NCBI GenBank assembly: GCA_035485275.1
Contig: DATHOE010000021.1
Coordinates: 75,791-139,790 of the forward strand
Length of the DNA: 64,000 nucleotides
Origin: DAIDJD01 sp035485275
GTDB taxonomy: Bacteria > Oederibacteriota > JAJYGY01 > DAIDJD01
Direction of reading: 5' to 3'
Shown here: positions 18,261-26,631 of the stretch, in pieces
Numbering within the stretch: position 1 is the stretch's first letter
How the letters are laid out: each line of letters opens with the position of its first letter
Translations under genes and position numbers: made by a program
Notes under the pieces: model-generated
Databases searched by the model: none
The model's input: only the letters and a program-made list of their open reading frames with translations
What the model was told of the DNA's origin: nothing

Positions 18261-19028
18261 ATGCAGCCCCCCATCGCCTTTGTGGGCGCCGGTCCCGGCG
18301 ATCCCGAACTCATCACCCTCAAAGGCGCCCGGCTCCTCGCCGCCGCCGACCTGGTCGTCCACGCCGGCTCCCTGGTGCACCCGGACGTGCTGAAGCACTG
18401 CCGCGCGCAGGCCAGGCTGGTGGACAGCGCGGCCCTGGACCTGCAGGCCATCACCGCGGCCATGGTGGAGGCCTGGCGCTCCGGCTCGACCGTGGTGCGC
18501 CTGCACTCCGGCGACAGCTCCATCTACGGCGCCACGGCGGAGCAGACCAAGATTTTGGACGCGGCCGGGGTCCCCTGGGAGATCGTGCCGGGGGTCAGCA
18601 GTTTCCAGGCCGCGGCCGCCCTGCTGGGCGTGGAGCTGACCCTGCCGGGCGTGAGCCAGAGCGTGATCCTGACGCGCGCCGAGGGGCGCAGCACGCCCAT
18701 GCCCGAGGGCGAAAGCCTGGCCAAGCTGGGCGCCAGCCGGGCCACCCTCTGCCTCTTCCTGTCCGCGGGCCTGGCCAGGAAGATCGAGCAGGACCTCGCG
18801 CCGCACTACGGCGGGGACTGCCCCGTGGCCGTGGTGGTGCGCGCCACCTGGCCGGACCAGCAGATCCTGCGCTGCCGCCTCGACGGGCTGGACGCGGCCC
18901 TGAAGCTGGCCAAGGTGACCAAGACCGCCATGATCATCGTGGGCCGGGTCCTGCTGAAGGACGGCGAGGCCAGCAAGCTCTACGACAAGGCCTTCACCCA
19001 TTCCTACCGCCGCGGGCAGGCCGCTTAG
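18261..19028 (+). CDS. cbiF: Cobalt-precorrin-4 (C11)-methyltransferase
   Basis: Methylates C11 of the contracted ring, the step before the CbiG hydrolysis. The 255-residue chain shows FVGAGPGDPELITLKGARLL at the N-terminus, RLHSGDSSIYGATAEQ, IVPGVSSFQAAAALLGVELT and SQSVILTRAEGRSTPMP, which are the CbiF/CobM signatures. It is the last corrin gene of the run. No cbiL, cbiJ, cbiC, cbiA or cobalt-chelatase gene is in the window. Confidence 0.95.
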   Translation: MQPPIAFVGAGPGDPELITLKGARLLAAADLVVHAGSLVHPDVLKHCRAQARLVDSAALDLQAITAAMVEAWRSGSTVVRLHSGDSSIYGATAEQTKILDAAGVPWEIVPGVSSFQAAAALLGVELTLPGVSQSVILTRAEGRSTPMPEGESLAKLGASRATLCLFLSAGLARKIEQDLAPHYGGDCPVAVVVRATWPDQQILRCRLDGLDAALKLAKVTKTAMIIVGRVLLKDGEASKLYDKAFTHSYRRGQAA

Positions 19029-19092
19029 CCCCTAAAGATTTCGCCTCACCGCGTCCCCCGCCCGTGCCCCCCCGCCACGTTTTGGAAGCCCT

Positions 19093-21222
19093 ATGCCCAA
19101 CCGCCTGATCCGCGAAAAGTCGCCCTACCTGCTTCAGCACGCCGAAAATCCCGTGGACTGGATGCCCTGGGGCGAGGAGGCCTTCGCCCGCGCCAAGGCC
19201 GAGGACAAGCCCGTGCTGGTGTCCATCGGCTACAGCACCTGCCACTGGTGCCACGTCATGGAGCACGAAAGTTTTTCCAACCCCGAGGTGGCGGCCTTGA
19301 TGAACCGCAGCCTGGTCTGCATCAAGGTCGACCGCGAGGAGCGCCCCGACGTGGACCGCGTCTACATGAACGCGGTCACGGCCCTCAGCGGCCAGGGCGG
19401 CTGGCCCCTCAACTGCTTCCTCACCCCCGACGGCAAGCCCTTCTACGGCGGCACCTATTTCCCGCCCCGGCCCGCCCACGAGCGCCCCAGCTGGGCCCAG
19501 CTGGTCGACGCCATCAGCCGCGCCTGGAAGGACCCGGACGGCCGCCGGCATGTGAACCAGGATTCGGAGAAGCTGACCCAGGCCCTCCTGCGCCTGGAGA
19601 AGCCCACCGAGCCGGCCCAGGGCCTCAACGCCCAGGCCCTGGAGGCCTGCCTGCCTGAGTTCCGCCAGTCCTACGACCCGGACCAGGGCGGCTTCTCCGG
19701 GGCGCCCAAGTTCCCCATGCCCGTGAACCAACACTTCCTGCTGCGCCTGGCCGCGCGCCTGGCCCAGGAGGGGAGGGCCGGCGAGGCCGCGGAGGCCGCG
19801 GACATGGCCCTGGCCACCCTGCGCAAGATGGCCCACGGCGGCATCCACGACCATTTGGGCGGCGGCTTCGCCCGCTACAGCACCGACGAGCGCTGGCACC
19901 TGCCCCACTTCGAGAAGATGCTCTACGACAACGCCCAGTTGGCCATGAACTACGTCGAGGCCTGGCAGCTGAGCGAGGACCGCTTCTTCGCGGACACGGC
20001 CGAGGGCATCATCGGCTACGTGCTGCGCGACATGCGCTCCCCTGAAGGCGCCTTCTACAGCGCCGAGGACGCCGACTCCCTGCCCGCCTCCGGGCCCGAG
20101 GCCGGCCGCAAGCGCGAGGGCGCCTTCTATGTCTGGACCAAGGCGGAGATCGACGCGGTGCTGGGCAAGGAATCCGACCGCTTCTGCTCGGCCTACGGCG
20201 TGGAGAAGGACGGCAACGTCTACGAGGACCCGCACAACGAGTTCCCGGGCGCCAACGTGCTGTACGACCGCCGCGGGACCCTGGCCGCCATGGCCGGCTT
20301 CGGCGAGCTGCCCGAGGCCGAGCAGGAGCCGCGCCTGGCCGAGTCCCGGCGCCGCCTCTTCGAGGCGCGCGCCAAGCGCCCGCGGCCCCAGCGCGACGAA
20401 AAGATCCTCTCCTCCTGGAACGGGCTGATGATCGCGGCCCTGGCCAAGGCCTCCGCCGCCCTGGACCGGCCCGACTGGGCCGCGGCCGCGGAGAAGGCCG
20501 CCGACTTCTTCCTGGCGCGCATGTGGGATCCCGGCCGCGCCGGCCTCTGGCGCCGCTACGCCGGCGGGGAGGCGGCCGTGGAGGGCCAGGCAGACGACTA
20601 CGCCTTCCTGGCCTGGGGCCTCCTGGAGCTGCACCAGGCCACGCTGGAGCCCCGCTGGCTGAAGGCCTGCGCGGAGCTCTGCGCCGCCGCCAGGCCGCGC
20701 TTCTTCGACGAGAGCGACGGCCTCTATTTCTGCGGCGGCAAGAGCGGCGACCCGCTGCTGCCGGCCCGGGTCAAGGATTCCCACGACAACGTGGAGCCCG
20801 CGGCCGCCAGCGTCTTCGCGGACCTGCAGCTGCGCCTGTGGGGCCTGGGCGTGGAAGGCCCCTGGCGCGCGGACGCGGAAATGACCCTGAAGGGCCACCT
20901 CAAGGACCTCTTCCGCTCGCCCCGCTCCCTGCCCTTCATGGCCGCTGCGCTGGACCGGGCCCTGAGCCCGCCCCAGCGCCTGGTCGTGGCCGGCGACGGC
21001 TCCCAGGCCCGGACGCAGGCCCTGCTCAAGGTGGGGCGCGGCCGCTGGCTGCCCGGCCTGGACCGCCTGCTGGTGGAGCCGGGCAGGCCCTTGCCGGACT
21101 ACCCCGGGGGCTTCGCCCTGCGCCAGGGCCTGCCGGCCGCCTACCTTTGCCGCGATTTCACCTGCCGGGCCCCCACCACGGAAACGGCCGAGCTTGAGGA
21201 ACAGCTGGGCTTGCGGAGTTGA
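19093..21222 (+). CDS. SPATA20/YyaL-like thioredoxin-domain protein (DUF255)
   Basis: A 709-residue protein with an N-terminal thioredoxin-like domain followed by an (alpha/alpha)6-barrel resembling N-acylglucosamine epimerase. The start NRLIREKSPYLLQHAENPVD and the GYSTCHWCHVMEHESF redox site (a CHWC pair) are diagnostic of the family. HGGIHDHLGGGFARYSTD and HLPHFEKMLYDNAQL mark the barrel. Its biochemical role is poorly known in any organism. Length matches the family (about 670-750). It is followed two bases later by the kinase-like gene, which suggests co-expression. Confidence 0.93.
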   Translation: MPNRLIREKSPYLLQHAENPVDWMPWGEEAFARAKAEDKPVLVSIGYSTCHWCHVMEHESFSNPEVAALMNRSLVCIKVDREERPDVDRVYMNAVTALSGQGGWPLNCFLTPDGKPFYGGTYFPPRPAHERPSWAQLVDAISRAWKDPDGRRHVNQDSEKLTQALLRLEKPTEPAQGLNAQALEACLPEFRQSYDPDQGGFSGAPKFPMPVNQHFLLRLAARLAQEGRAGEAAEAADMALATLRKMAHGGIHDHLGGGFARYSTDERWHLPHFEKMLYDNAQLAMNYVEAWQLSEDRFFADTAEGIIGYVLRDMRSPEGAFYSAEDADSLPASGPEAGRKREGAFYVWTKAEIDAVLGKESDRFCSAYGVEKDGNVYEDPHNEFPGANVLYDRRGTLAAMAGFGELPEAEQEPRLAESRRRLFEARAKRPRPQRDEKILSSWNGLMIAALAKASAALDRPDWAAAAEKAADFFLARMWDPGRAGLWRRYAGGEAAVEGQADDYAFLAWGLLELHQATLEPRWLKACAELCAAARPRFFDESDGLYFCGGKSGDPLLPARVKDSHDNVEPAAASVFADLQLRLWGLGVEGPWRADAEMTLKGHLKDLFRSPRSLPFMAAALDRALSPPQRLVVAGDGSQARTQALLKVGRGRWLPGLDRLLVEPGRPLPDYPGGFALRQGLPAAYLCRDFTCRAPTTETAELEEQLGLRS

Positions 21223-21223
21223 G

Positions 21224-22195
21224 ATGACCTGGGTCGTGCGGGACTTCATGCGGCAGGTGGCGGAGAACCTGAACCAGCAGGGCTACCGGGTGGACGCCCT
21301 GTCCGACCCGCGGCCCCTGGGCAAGGAGGGCGGGGTCTGGCGCTGCGACCTGCGCAGCCCGGAGGCGGGCATGCCCCCCAGCGTCATCGTCAAGCAGACC
21401 GGCGAGGCCTGGCCCTGGCGCTGGCAGGACTGGGCCTGCCAGTTCTTCCTCAGCGACCTGCCCGGCACGCGGGGCCTGGGCCCGGAGTTTTTCGCGGCGG
21501 ACCAGGAGATCGGCTACTACATCCTCGAGGACCTGGGCCTGGGGAGCGACCTGGGGCTCGCCATCGCGCGGCCCGACAGCCGGGGCCTGCTGGCCGCGGG
21601 CCTGATGGCCTGCTCCCTGGCCGGCCTGCACGCCGGAAGCTTCGGGCGCGCGCGCGTCTTCTCCATGCTGCGCGGGAACCTCCCCGGACACCGGCCCATG
21701 CAGGACGAGCAGGGCCCCTGGCGCCGCGGCGTGGACAGCACGCTGGCGAGTTTCCCCGGGGGCCTGGCCGCGGGGCTGGCGCAGGTCCTCGATACCCTGT
21801 CCGCGGAGATGGAATCCCCCCTGGAGTTCCTCAGCCTGACCCACGGCGACTGGCACGCCACCAACGTGTGGTACGGGGACCAGGGGCCGCGCCTCCTGGA
21901 TTTCAGGCGCGGGTCCTTCCGCCACGCGCTGCTCGACCTGGCCGCCTGGGAGTGGCGCTGCGGCATGCACGTGGCGGCCGCGGAGAACCTGTGGCGCGAA
22001 TACAAGAACGAGCTGGCCCGCCTGGGCGCGGACCGCGGCGAGCGTTTTTCCGAGGCCCACGCCCGGGCCCGCGGCTGGATGGGCCTGTGGCACCTGTCCC
22101 ACGGCGAGCGCGGCCCCCTGGTGCGCCGCCTGCTGAGCCAGGCGGCGGAGCGGCCCGACCTGGCCCCGCTGGCGGAGCTGGCCGGCATGGTGTGA
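21224..22195 (+). CDS. Aminoglycoside phosphotransferase-like kinase
   Basis: A 323-residue protein of the APH/choline-kinase fold. The catalytic loop SLTHGDWHATNVWY (HxDxxxxN type) and the metal-binding LLDFRRGS that replaces the usual IDF/DFD are clear, with an N-terminal lobe containing SVIVKQTGE. Relatives phosphorylate small alcohols, amines or sugars; there is nothing to say this is a resistance gene. It begins right after the SPATA20-like gene (GGAG upstream), so the two may act together, perhaps on a sugar or polyol. Confidence 0.75.
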   Translation: MTWVVRDFMRQVAENLNQQGYRVDALSDPRPLGKEGGVWRCDLRSPEAGMPPSVIVKQTGEAWPWRWQDWACQFFLSDLPGTRGLGPEFFAADQEIGYYILEDLGLGSDLGLAIARPDSRGLLAAGLMACSLAGLHAGSFGRARVFSMLRGNLPGHRPMQDEQGPWRRGVDSTLASFPGGLAAGLAQVLDTLSAEMESPLEFLSLTHGDWHATNVWYGDQGPRLLDFRRGSFRHALLDLAAWEWRCGMHVAAAENLWREYKNELARLGADRGERFSEAHARARGWMGLWHLSHGERGPLVRRLLSQAAERPDLAPLAELAGMV

Positions 22196-22226
22196 GGGTC
22201 GCGCGGCCTTCCTCCGGAGGAACCCC

Positions 22227-22805
22227 ATGGCACTCCGTCTCCAGTTCCTGGCCCTCGTCGTCCCCCGCGAACGGTTCAAAGGCTGCCGCGGGCTCCCGCA
22301 ATTTTTGGACCATTTGAATCCGGGATCCGGCGTTTTTTTCGAAACCGCTTGGTATGACCGCCGTCTCTTCTGCGAAACCGCCATGAGCGCAGGCGACGCC
22401 GAGGGTCTGGCCGCGAAGTGGGTGGAGGCGGGCCTCGCGCCTTCGGACCTCTGCCTGGCGGCCTCCCGCCGCGGACCCCTGGAGGCCTGCGCCTGGCTGG
22501 ACTACTCCATGGACGACGACTGCGTCTGGATGAAGGGGACCGAAAAAGGCGAAATCGTCGGCGGCGCGGCCCAGATCGACGAAAAACGGCGGGGCCTGGG
22601 GATTCTGGAGGCCGCCGGAGAAAAGGCCTATGCGGCCATGTACGACTCGAGGCATCCCAAGGACGATTTCGACGACGCCCACGCGGCCCTGGCCGGGGCC
22701 CTGGAACTCGCCCGCTTCCTCCACCGCCCCGACGCGGTGGAACGCCTGGGCGCCCGCATCGCCCACATCGAGTCCGTGTACAAGGCGCAGTTCCGCGGAT
22801 TCTGA
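22227..22805 (+). CDS. Hypothetical cytoplasmic protein
   Basis: I do not recognise this 192-residue protein. Visible features are GSGVFFETAWYDRRLFC near residue 35, a C-rich short run CLAASRRGPLEACAWLDYSMDDDCVW, and an acidic C-terminal helical part. There is no signal peptide or membrane helix. It follows the kinase gene by 31 bases with CGGAGG before the ATG and ends just before a strong terminator, so it closes the transcription unit. Confidence 0.6.
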   Translation: MALRLQFLALVVPRERFKGCRGLPQFLDHLNPGSGVFFETAWYDRRLFCETAMSAGDAEGLAAKWVEAGLAPSDLCLAASRRGPLEACAWLDYSMDDDCVWMKGTEKGEIVGGAAQIDEKRRGLGILEAAGEKAYAAMYDSRHPKDDFDDAHAALAGALELARFLHRPDAVERLGARIAHIESVYKAQFRGF

Positions 22806-22820
22806 AGGGGGGCCGCCGCA

Positions 22821-22857
22821 AAAAAAAGCCCCAGGCATGAGCCTGGGGCTTTTTTAT
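22821..22857. terminator. Bidirectional Rho-independent terminator
   Basis: A 9-bp stem (GCCCCAGGC 22828-22836, GCCTGGGGC 22841-22849) with ATGA loop has seven A before it and six T after it. It serves the plus-strand genes on the left and the minus-strand SEC-C gene on the right. Confidence 0.92.
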
Positions 22858-22891
22858 TGGGGGCCGAGGGCCCTCTTGTTCGGAACCGGGC

Positions 22892-23206
22892 TTAGACGGC
22901 CTTGCGCGGGGTGTTCATGGGCTTGTGGCTGCGCGGGCCCTTGGGCACGTACGCCATGCCGGCCACGGTCTGGGCCTTGGGGCGCTCGCCCGGGCTCTTG
23001 GCGTGGGCCTCGGGATCGGCCTCATGCGCGGCGGCTTCGGCCTCGGCGACCTTGGCCTTGGCCGCGTTGCCTTCGGCCAGCGTCTTGCTGGCGGCCTCTT
23101 CATCGGCACGCAAGTGGCACTTCTTGTATTTCTTGCCCGAACCGCAGGGGCAGTCGTCGTTGCGGCCCGCCTTGCGCAGGCGTTCCGCGGCTTCGTTCAC
23201 GGGCAT
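22892..23206 (-). CDS. SEC-C motif zinc-binding protein
   Basis: A 104-residue protein with an N-terminal SEC-C motif, RNDDCPCGSGKKYKKCH, in which the CxC and later C/H bind zinc as in the SecA tail that contacts SecB. The rest is Ala/Glu-rich helix and a basic tail (KGPRSHKPMN). AAGGAG precedes the ATG. Stand-alone SEC-C proteins are common and may chaperone nascent proteins or interact with the ribosome. The neighbouring genes are unrelated, so its partner is unknown. Confidence 0.85.
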   Translation of the reverse strand: MPVNEAAERLRKAGRNDDCPCGSGKKYKKCHLRADEEAASKTLAEGNAAKAKVAEAEAAAHEADPEAHAKSPGERPKAQTVAGMAYVPKGPRSHKPMNTPRKAV

Positions 23207-23242
23207 GGGGTCTCCTTGAGGAATACGATAGTTTAGGGCCCA

Positions 23243-24343
23243 ATGCCCTCCGGGGGCAAGGGGGGCCTTGGATCGCGTGGCGCCTGGGACGGCGGCCTGT
23301 TACACTGCCTTTTACGCCCCGGCCCTCCGGGCCCTTCTTGCGAGGACGCCATCCGCCGCTTTTGGCGACCCGTCAAACACAACCTCATCCTGGGCCTCCT
23401 GGCCCTGCTGGACCGCCTGATGCGTATGCTGCCCCTGGGGGCGGCGCGCGCCCTGGGCTCGGGCCTGGGCCGCGTTTTCTACGCCTGCGTCCCCTACGAG
23501 CGCCGCAAGACCCTGGAGACCCTGCGCCGGGCCTATCCCGGCAGCGACCTGGCCTGGCGCAAGGAGACGGCCGCGGCCGTTTTCGGCCATCTGGGCCGTT
23601 CCGCCGCGGAGTTCTTCAGGCTGTCCGCGCCGGAGTCCGCGGGGCCGGACGCCTGGGTGGCCGAGGTGGAGGGCTTCGAGCATCTCGAGCGGCCCGTCCG
23701 TGAGGGCCGCGGCGTGGTGGCGGTGACGGCCCACTTCGGGCATTGGGAGCTCCTGGCGGCCTGGGTGGCCCGGCGCCTGCCCACGGCCGTGGTGGCGCGC
23801 CAGGCCTATGACCCGCGCCTGGACGCCGTCCTGACGGCCCGCCGGGAGCGCAACAAGATCACGGTCTTCGGGCGCAACACCTCGGTGCGGCCCATCCTGC
23901 GCTGGCTGAACGAGGGCAAGGTCCTGGGCGTCCTGGCCGACCAGGACACGGGCGTGGATTCCCTCTACGTCGAATTTTTCGGGCTGCCCTCCAAGACGCC
24001 TTCGGGCCCGGCCGTGCTGGCCCAGGCCACCGGCTCGGACCTGGTGTGCGGCTTCTGCTTCCGCAGGCCCGACGGCCGCTACCGCCTCGTGTTTTCCCCG
24101 GCCATCCCGGTCCCGCCGCGGGCGGGCGGTGGGGCGCTGGAGCTCTGGGGCGTGGTGCAGGAATACACCCGCCGCACCGAGGCGGCCATCCGCGAGGCCC
24201 CGGGCCTGTGGGCCTGGAACCACGCCCGCTGGCGCAGCGACAGCGCCAAAGCCTCCACCGGCTGGGATCCCCGCCTGGCGGCGGGCTGCCTGGAACGCAT
24301 CGCCGCCCGCCGTGCGGCGGCGGGCCGGGCGCCGCAGGCCTGA
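23243..24343 (+). CDS. Lipid A biosynthesis acyltransferase (HtrB/LpxL family)
   Basis: Adds an acyl chain to the lipid A precursor at the inner membrane. The HX4E catalytic motif is VTAHFGHWE (His164, Glu169). It is followed by ADQDTGVDS, FFGLPSKTPSGPAVLA and the WNHARWR C-terminus, all typical of LpxL/LpxM. A hydrophobic N-terminal anchor (LILGLLALLDRL) is present. The start is uncertain: ATG 23243 is the only standard codon before residue 59 and gives an unusual Gly-rich lead of about 45 residues. It is followed by lptC, so it opens the LPS group. Confidence 0.88.
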   Translation: MPSGGKGGLGSRGAWDGGLLHCLLRPGPPGPSCEDAIRRFWRPVKHNLILGLLALLDRLMRMLPLGAARALGSGLGRVFYACVPYERRKTLETLRRAYPGSDLAWRKETAAAVFGHLGRSAAEFFRLSAPESAGPDAWVAEVEGFEHLERPVREGRGVVAVTAHFGHWELLAAWVARRLPTAVVARQAYDPRLDAVLTARRERNKITVFGRNTSVRPILRWLNEGKVLGVLADQDTGVDSLYVEFFGLPSKTPSGPAVLAQATGSDLVCGFCFRRPDGRYRLVFSPAIPVPPRAGGGALELWGVVQEYTRRTEAAIREAPGLWAWNHARWRSDSAKASTGWDPRLAAGCLERIAARRAAAGRAPQA

Positions 24344-24397
24344 GGGCCCTGAACATTGGGCTGTCCCCGGCGCGTCCGGGCGGGCTAAAATCGCCTC

Positions 24398-24430
24398 CGG
24401 GGTGTGGGAAACCCACACCCCGTTCGTTTT
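24398..24430 (+). terminator. Strong hairpin with short T tail between lpxL and lptC
   Basis: An 11-bp perfect stem (CGGGGTGTGGG 24398-24408, CCCACACCCCG 24412-24422) with an AAA loop is followed by TTCGTTTT. It could end the acyltransferase message or lie in the leader of lptC, since a TAAAAT box (24386-24391) sits just before it. The T run is broken, so termination may be partial. Confidence 0.5.
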
Positions 24431-24442
24431 GCATGAGGGCGC

Positions 24443-25054
24443 GTGGACCTTTCGACCTTCCTCAAAGCTGGGCGTCCCACCCTCCTTCCGGCCGCGCTGG
24501 TGTGCGCCTTTTGCCTGACCCTGGCCTGCGGCCCGGCCCCGACAGCCCAAGGGCCCGCGGCCCCGGCATCCAAGAAAGAGCAGGAAAAACCCAGCCTGCT
24601 CTTCCAGGGCTTCAGCGCCCGCGCCTCCCACGACGGCGAGCTGGTGTGGGAGGCCCAGGCCGAGCGCGCCCTGGTCAACCACACGGGCCAGCACGCCCAC
24701 GCCGAGGTGGTCACCATGGTCTACTTCAGGCACGGCCAGGTGGTGTCCCGCGCCCGCGCCGACAGGGCGGAGATTGACCTGAAGGACTATGACATCCAGG
24801 CCTACGGCGCCGTCGAGGTGCATTCCAGCGAGGGGGCCATCCTGCGCACGCCCCACCTGGACTGGGACAACCGCGAGCAGAAGATCTCCAGCGACTCGCC
24901 CGTCGAGGTCCTGCGCGGCCACACGGTGCTGACCGGCCGCGGTTTCGTGAGCGACCGGGACCTGCGCGACGTGCGCATCCTGCACGACGTGCAGGCGGAG
25001 GCCGTCAGCGTGGAGGACCTGCGCGAGGAGTCGAAGACGTGGCGCCAGCCCTGA
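24443..25054 (+). CDS. lptC: LPS export periplasmic protein LptC-like
   Basis: Inner-membrane-anchored bridge protein that receives LPS from the LptBFG pump. The 203-residue chain has one N-terminal hydrophobic segment (LLPAALVCAFCLTLAC) and then the LptC beta-jellyroll pattern (LLFQGFSARASHDGELVWE, RADRAEIDLKDYDIQAYGAV, LDWDNREQKISSDSPVEV). A cysteine at the end of the hydrophobic run might be lipidated, but the preceding residues are a poor lipobox. GTG start at 24443. It overlaps the next gene by 16 bases, and lptA and lptB follow, which supports the call. Confidence 0.82.
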   Translation: MDLSTFLKAGRPTLLPAALVCAFCLTLACGPAPTAQGPAAPASKKEQEKPSLLFQGFSARASHDGELVWEAQAERALVNHTGQHAHAEVVTMVYFRHGQVVSRARADRAEIDLKDYDIQAYGAVEVHSSEGAILRTPHLDWDNREQKISSDSPVEVLRGHTVLTGRGFVSDRDLRDVRILHDVQAEAVSVEDLREESKTWRQP

Positions 25055-25830
25055 AGGCCCTCGCCTTGGGCTCGAGCCTCATCCTGCTGGCCGCCTGCGC
25101 CGGCCCCCGGCTGGCCGCCCACAAGGGCGCGGGGGTCAAGCCCGTGGCCGCGGTGCCCAGGCCCCAGCCCACGCCGGAGCCCGCCTATCCCCAGTCGCGG
25201 CCCGTGGACGAGGCCCGCCCGGTGAAGGTGCGCTCGCGCAGCCTGCGCTACAACCGGGCGACCCAGGAGACCGTGTTCTACGGCGGCGTGACCACCACCC
25301 AGGACAGCACCGTGATCCTGTCCAAGGAGCTGCGCAGCCGCGACCAGGGCCGCAGCGCCCGCGCGGACGGCGGCGTGCTCATGACCGACTCGGTGCGGCG
25401 CTTCAGCATCCTCACGGGCGAGGCGGACTACACCGACCTGCTGCGCGAGGCCTTCCTGTCCGAGGGGGTCCACCTGGTCAGCGTCGATCCCTACGGAAAT
25501 TCCATCACCGTCACCGGGCAAAGCGGCGACTTCTCGGCCGTCAGCCGCAGCGCCCGGGTGGACGGCGGCGTCACCGTCCTGCGCGGGCCCCTGCGCGCCA
25601 GCGCCGCCAGCGCCTTTGTCTACGACGGCGGCGCGCAGCTGAGGCTGCAGAAGGACGTGCGCGTGGCCATGGGCTTCAACCGCCTGCAGGGGGAAGAGGC
25701 GCTGTTCGACGACAAGAACCACAGCCTCGACCTGGAGGGGGACGTGCGACTGCGGGTCATCCCATCCCAATTGCGTTCCGCGGCCGCCGCGCCCTGGAGC
25801 CTCAGCCCGACAGCCCAGGAGGGCCAGTGA
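25039..25830 (+). CDS. lptA: LptA/OstA-like LPS transport protein, predicted lipoprotein
   Basis: A 263-residue OstA-fold protein that would form the periplasmic bridge for LPS. VKVRSRSLRYNRATQETVFYGGVTTTQ and repeated strand pairs (LFDDKNHSLDLEGDVRL at the C-terminus) fit the family. Unusually, the N-terminus has a convincing lipobox, LLAAC at residues 16-20, so this LptA should be lipid-anchored rather than freely soluble. GTG start at 25039 inside the end of lptC; stop overlaps lptB by GTGA. Confidence 0.78.
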   Translation: MAPALKALALGSSLILLAACAGPRLAAHKGAGVKPVAAVPRPQPTPEPAYPQSRPVDEARPVKVRSRSLRYNRATQETVFYGGVTTTQDSTVILSKELRSRDQGRSARADGGVLMTDSVRRFSILTGEADYTDLLREAFLSEGVHLVSVDPYGNSITVTGQSGDFSAVSRSARVDGGVTVLRGPLRASAASAFVYDGGAQLRLQKDVRVAMGFNRLQGEEALFDDKNHSLDLEGDVRLRVIPSQLRSAAAAPWSLSPTAQEGQ

Positions 25831-26570
25831 GCGTAAAGATCTTGGGGACCGAAGGACTGTTCAAGAGCTACGGCGGCCGCAAGGTCGTGCAGGACGTCAG
25901 CGTCGAGGTGAAAACCGGCGAGGTGGTGGGGCTGCTGGGCCCCAACGGCGCGGGGAAGACCACCACCTTCTACATGGTGGTGGGCCTGGTCCGCCCGGAC
26001 TCCGGGACGGTCTTCATCAGGGAGAAGGGCGGCGAGACCGCCGACATCACCCGCCTGCCCATGCACGAGCGCGCCCGCCTGGGCGTGGGATACCTGGCCC
26101 AGGAGGCCAGCGTCTTCCGCAAGCTCACGGTGGAGGAGAACCTGCTCGCCATCCTCGAGATGAGCGGGCTCAAGCCCGAGGAGCAGGCCCGGCGCACGGG
26201 CGAACTGCTCGACGAGTTCGGCCTGCGCGCGGTGGCCCACCAGAAGGCCTACACCCTCTCCGGCGGCGAGCGCCGGCGCACCGAGGTGGCGCGCGCGCTG
26301 GCCCTGCGCCCGGCCTTCATACTCCTGGACGAGCCCTTCGTGGGCATCGACCCCATCGCGGTCACGGACCTGCAGGCCGTCATACGCCAGCTCAAGGCCC
26401 GCGGCATCGGCGTGCTGATCACGGACCACAACGTGCGCGAGACGCTCAGCATCATCGACCGCGCCTACCTGCTGTTCCAGGGCAAGGTGCTCATCAGCGG
26501 AGGGGCCAAGGCGCTTTCCAGCGATCCCAAGGCCCGCAAACTATATCTGGGCGAAAGCTTTAAAATGTGA
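25827..26570 (+). CDS. lptB: LPS export ABC transporter ATP-binding protein
   Basis: ATPase that powers LPS extraction with LptFG (not in the window). The 247 residues show Walker A LLGPNGAGKTTT, the Q-loop region YLAQEASVFRKLTVEENL, signature LSGGERRRTEVARAL, Walker B FILLDEPFVGIDPIAV and the H-loop ITDHNVRETL, the last two being LptB-specific in form. It overlaps lptA by four bases (GTGA). Confidence 0.96.
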   Translation: MSVKILGTEGLFKSYGGRKVVQDVSVEVKTGEVVGLLGPNGAGKTTTFYMVVGLVRPDSGTVFIREKGGETADITRLPMHERARLGVGYLAQEASVFRKLTVEENLLAILEMSGLKPEEQARRTGELLDEFGLRAVAHQKAYTLSGGERRRTEVARALALRPAFILLDEPFVGIDPIAVTDLQAVIRQLKARGIGVLITDHNVRETLSIIDRAYLLFQGKVLISGGAKALSSDPKARKLYLGESFKM

Positions 26571-26631
26571 GCGGGCCCGTCCCGCGGCGCTGGGGCTGCT
26601 GGCCCTGCTGGCGGCCGCGCGCCTGGGCGCC

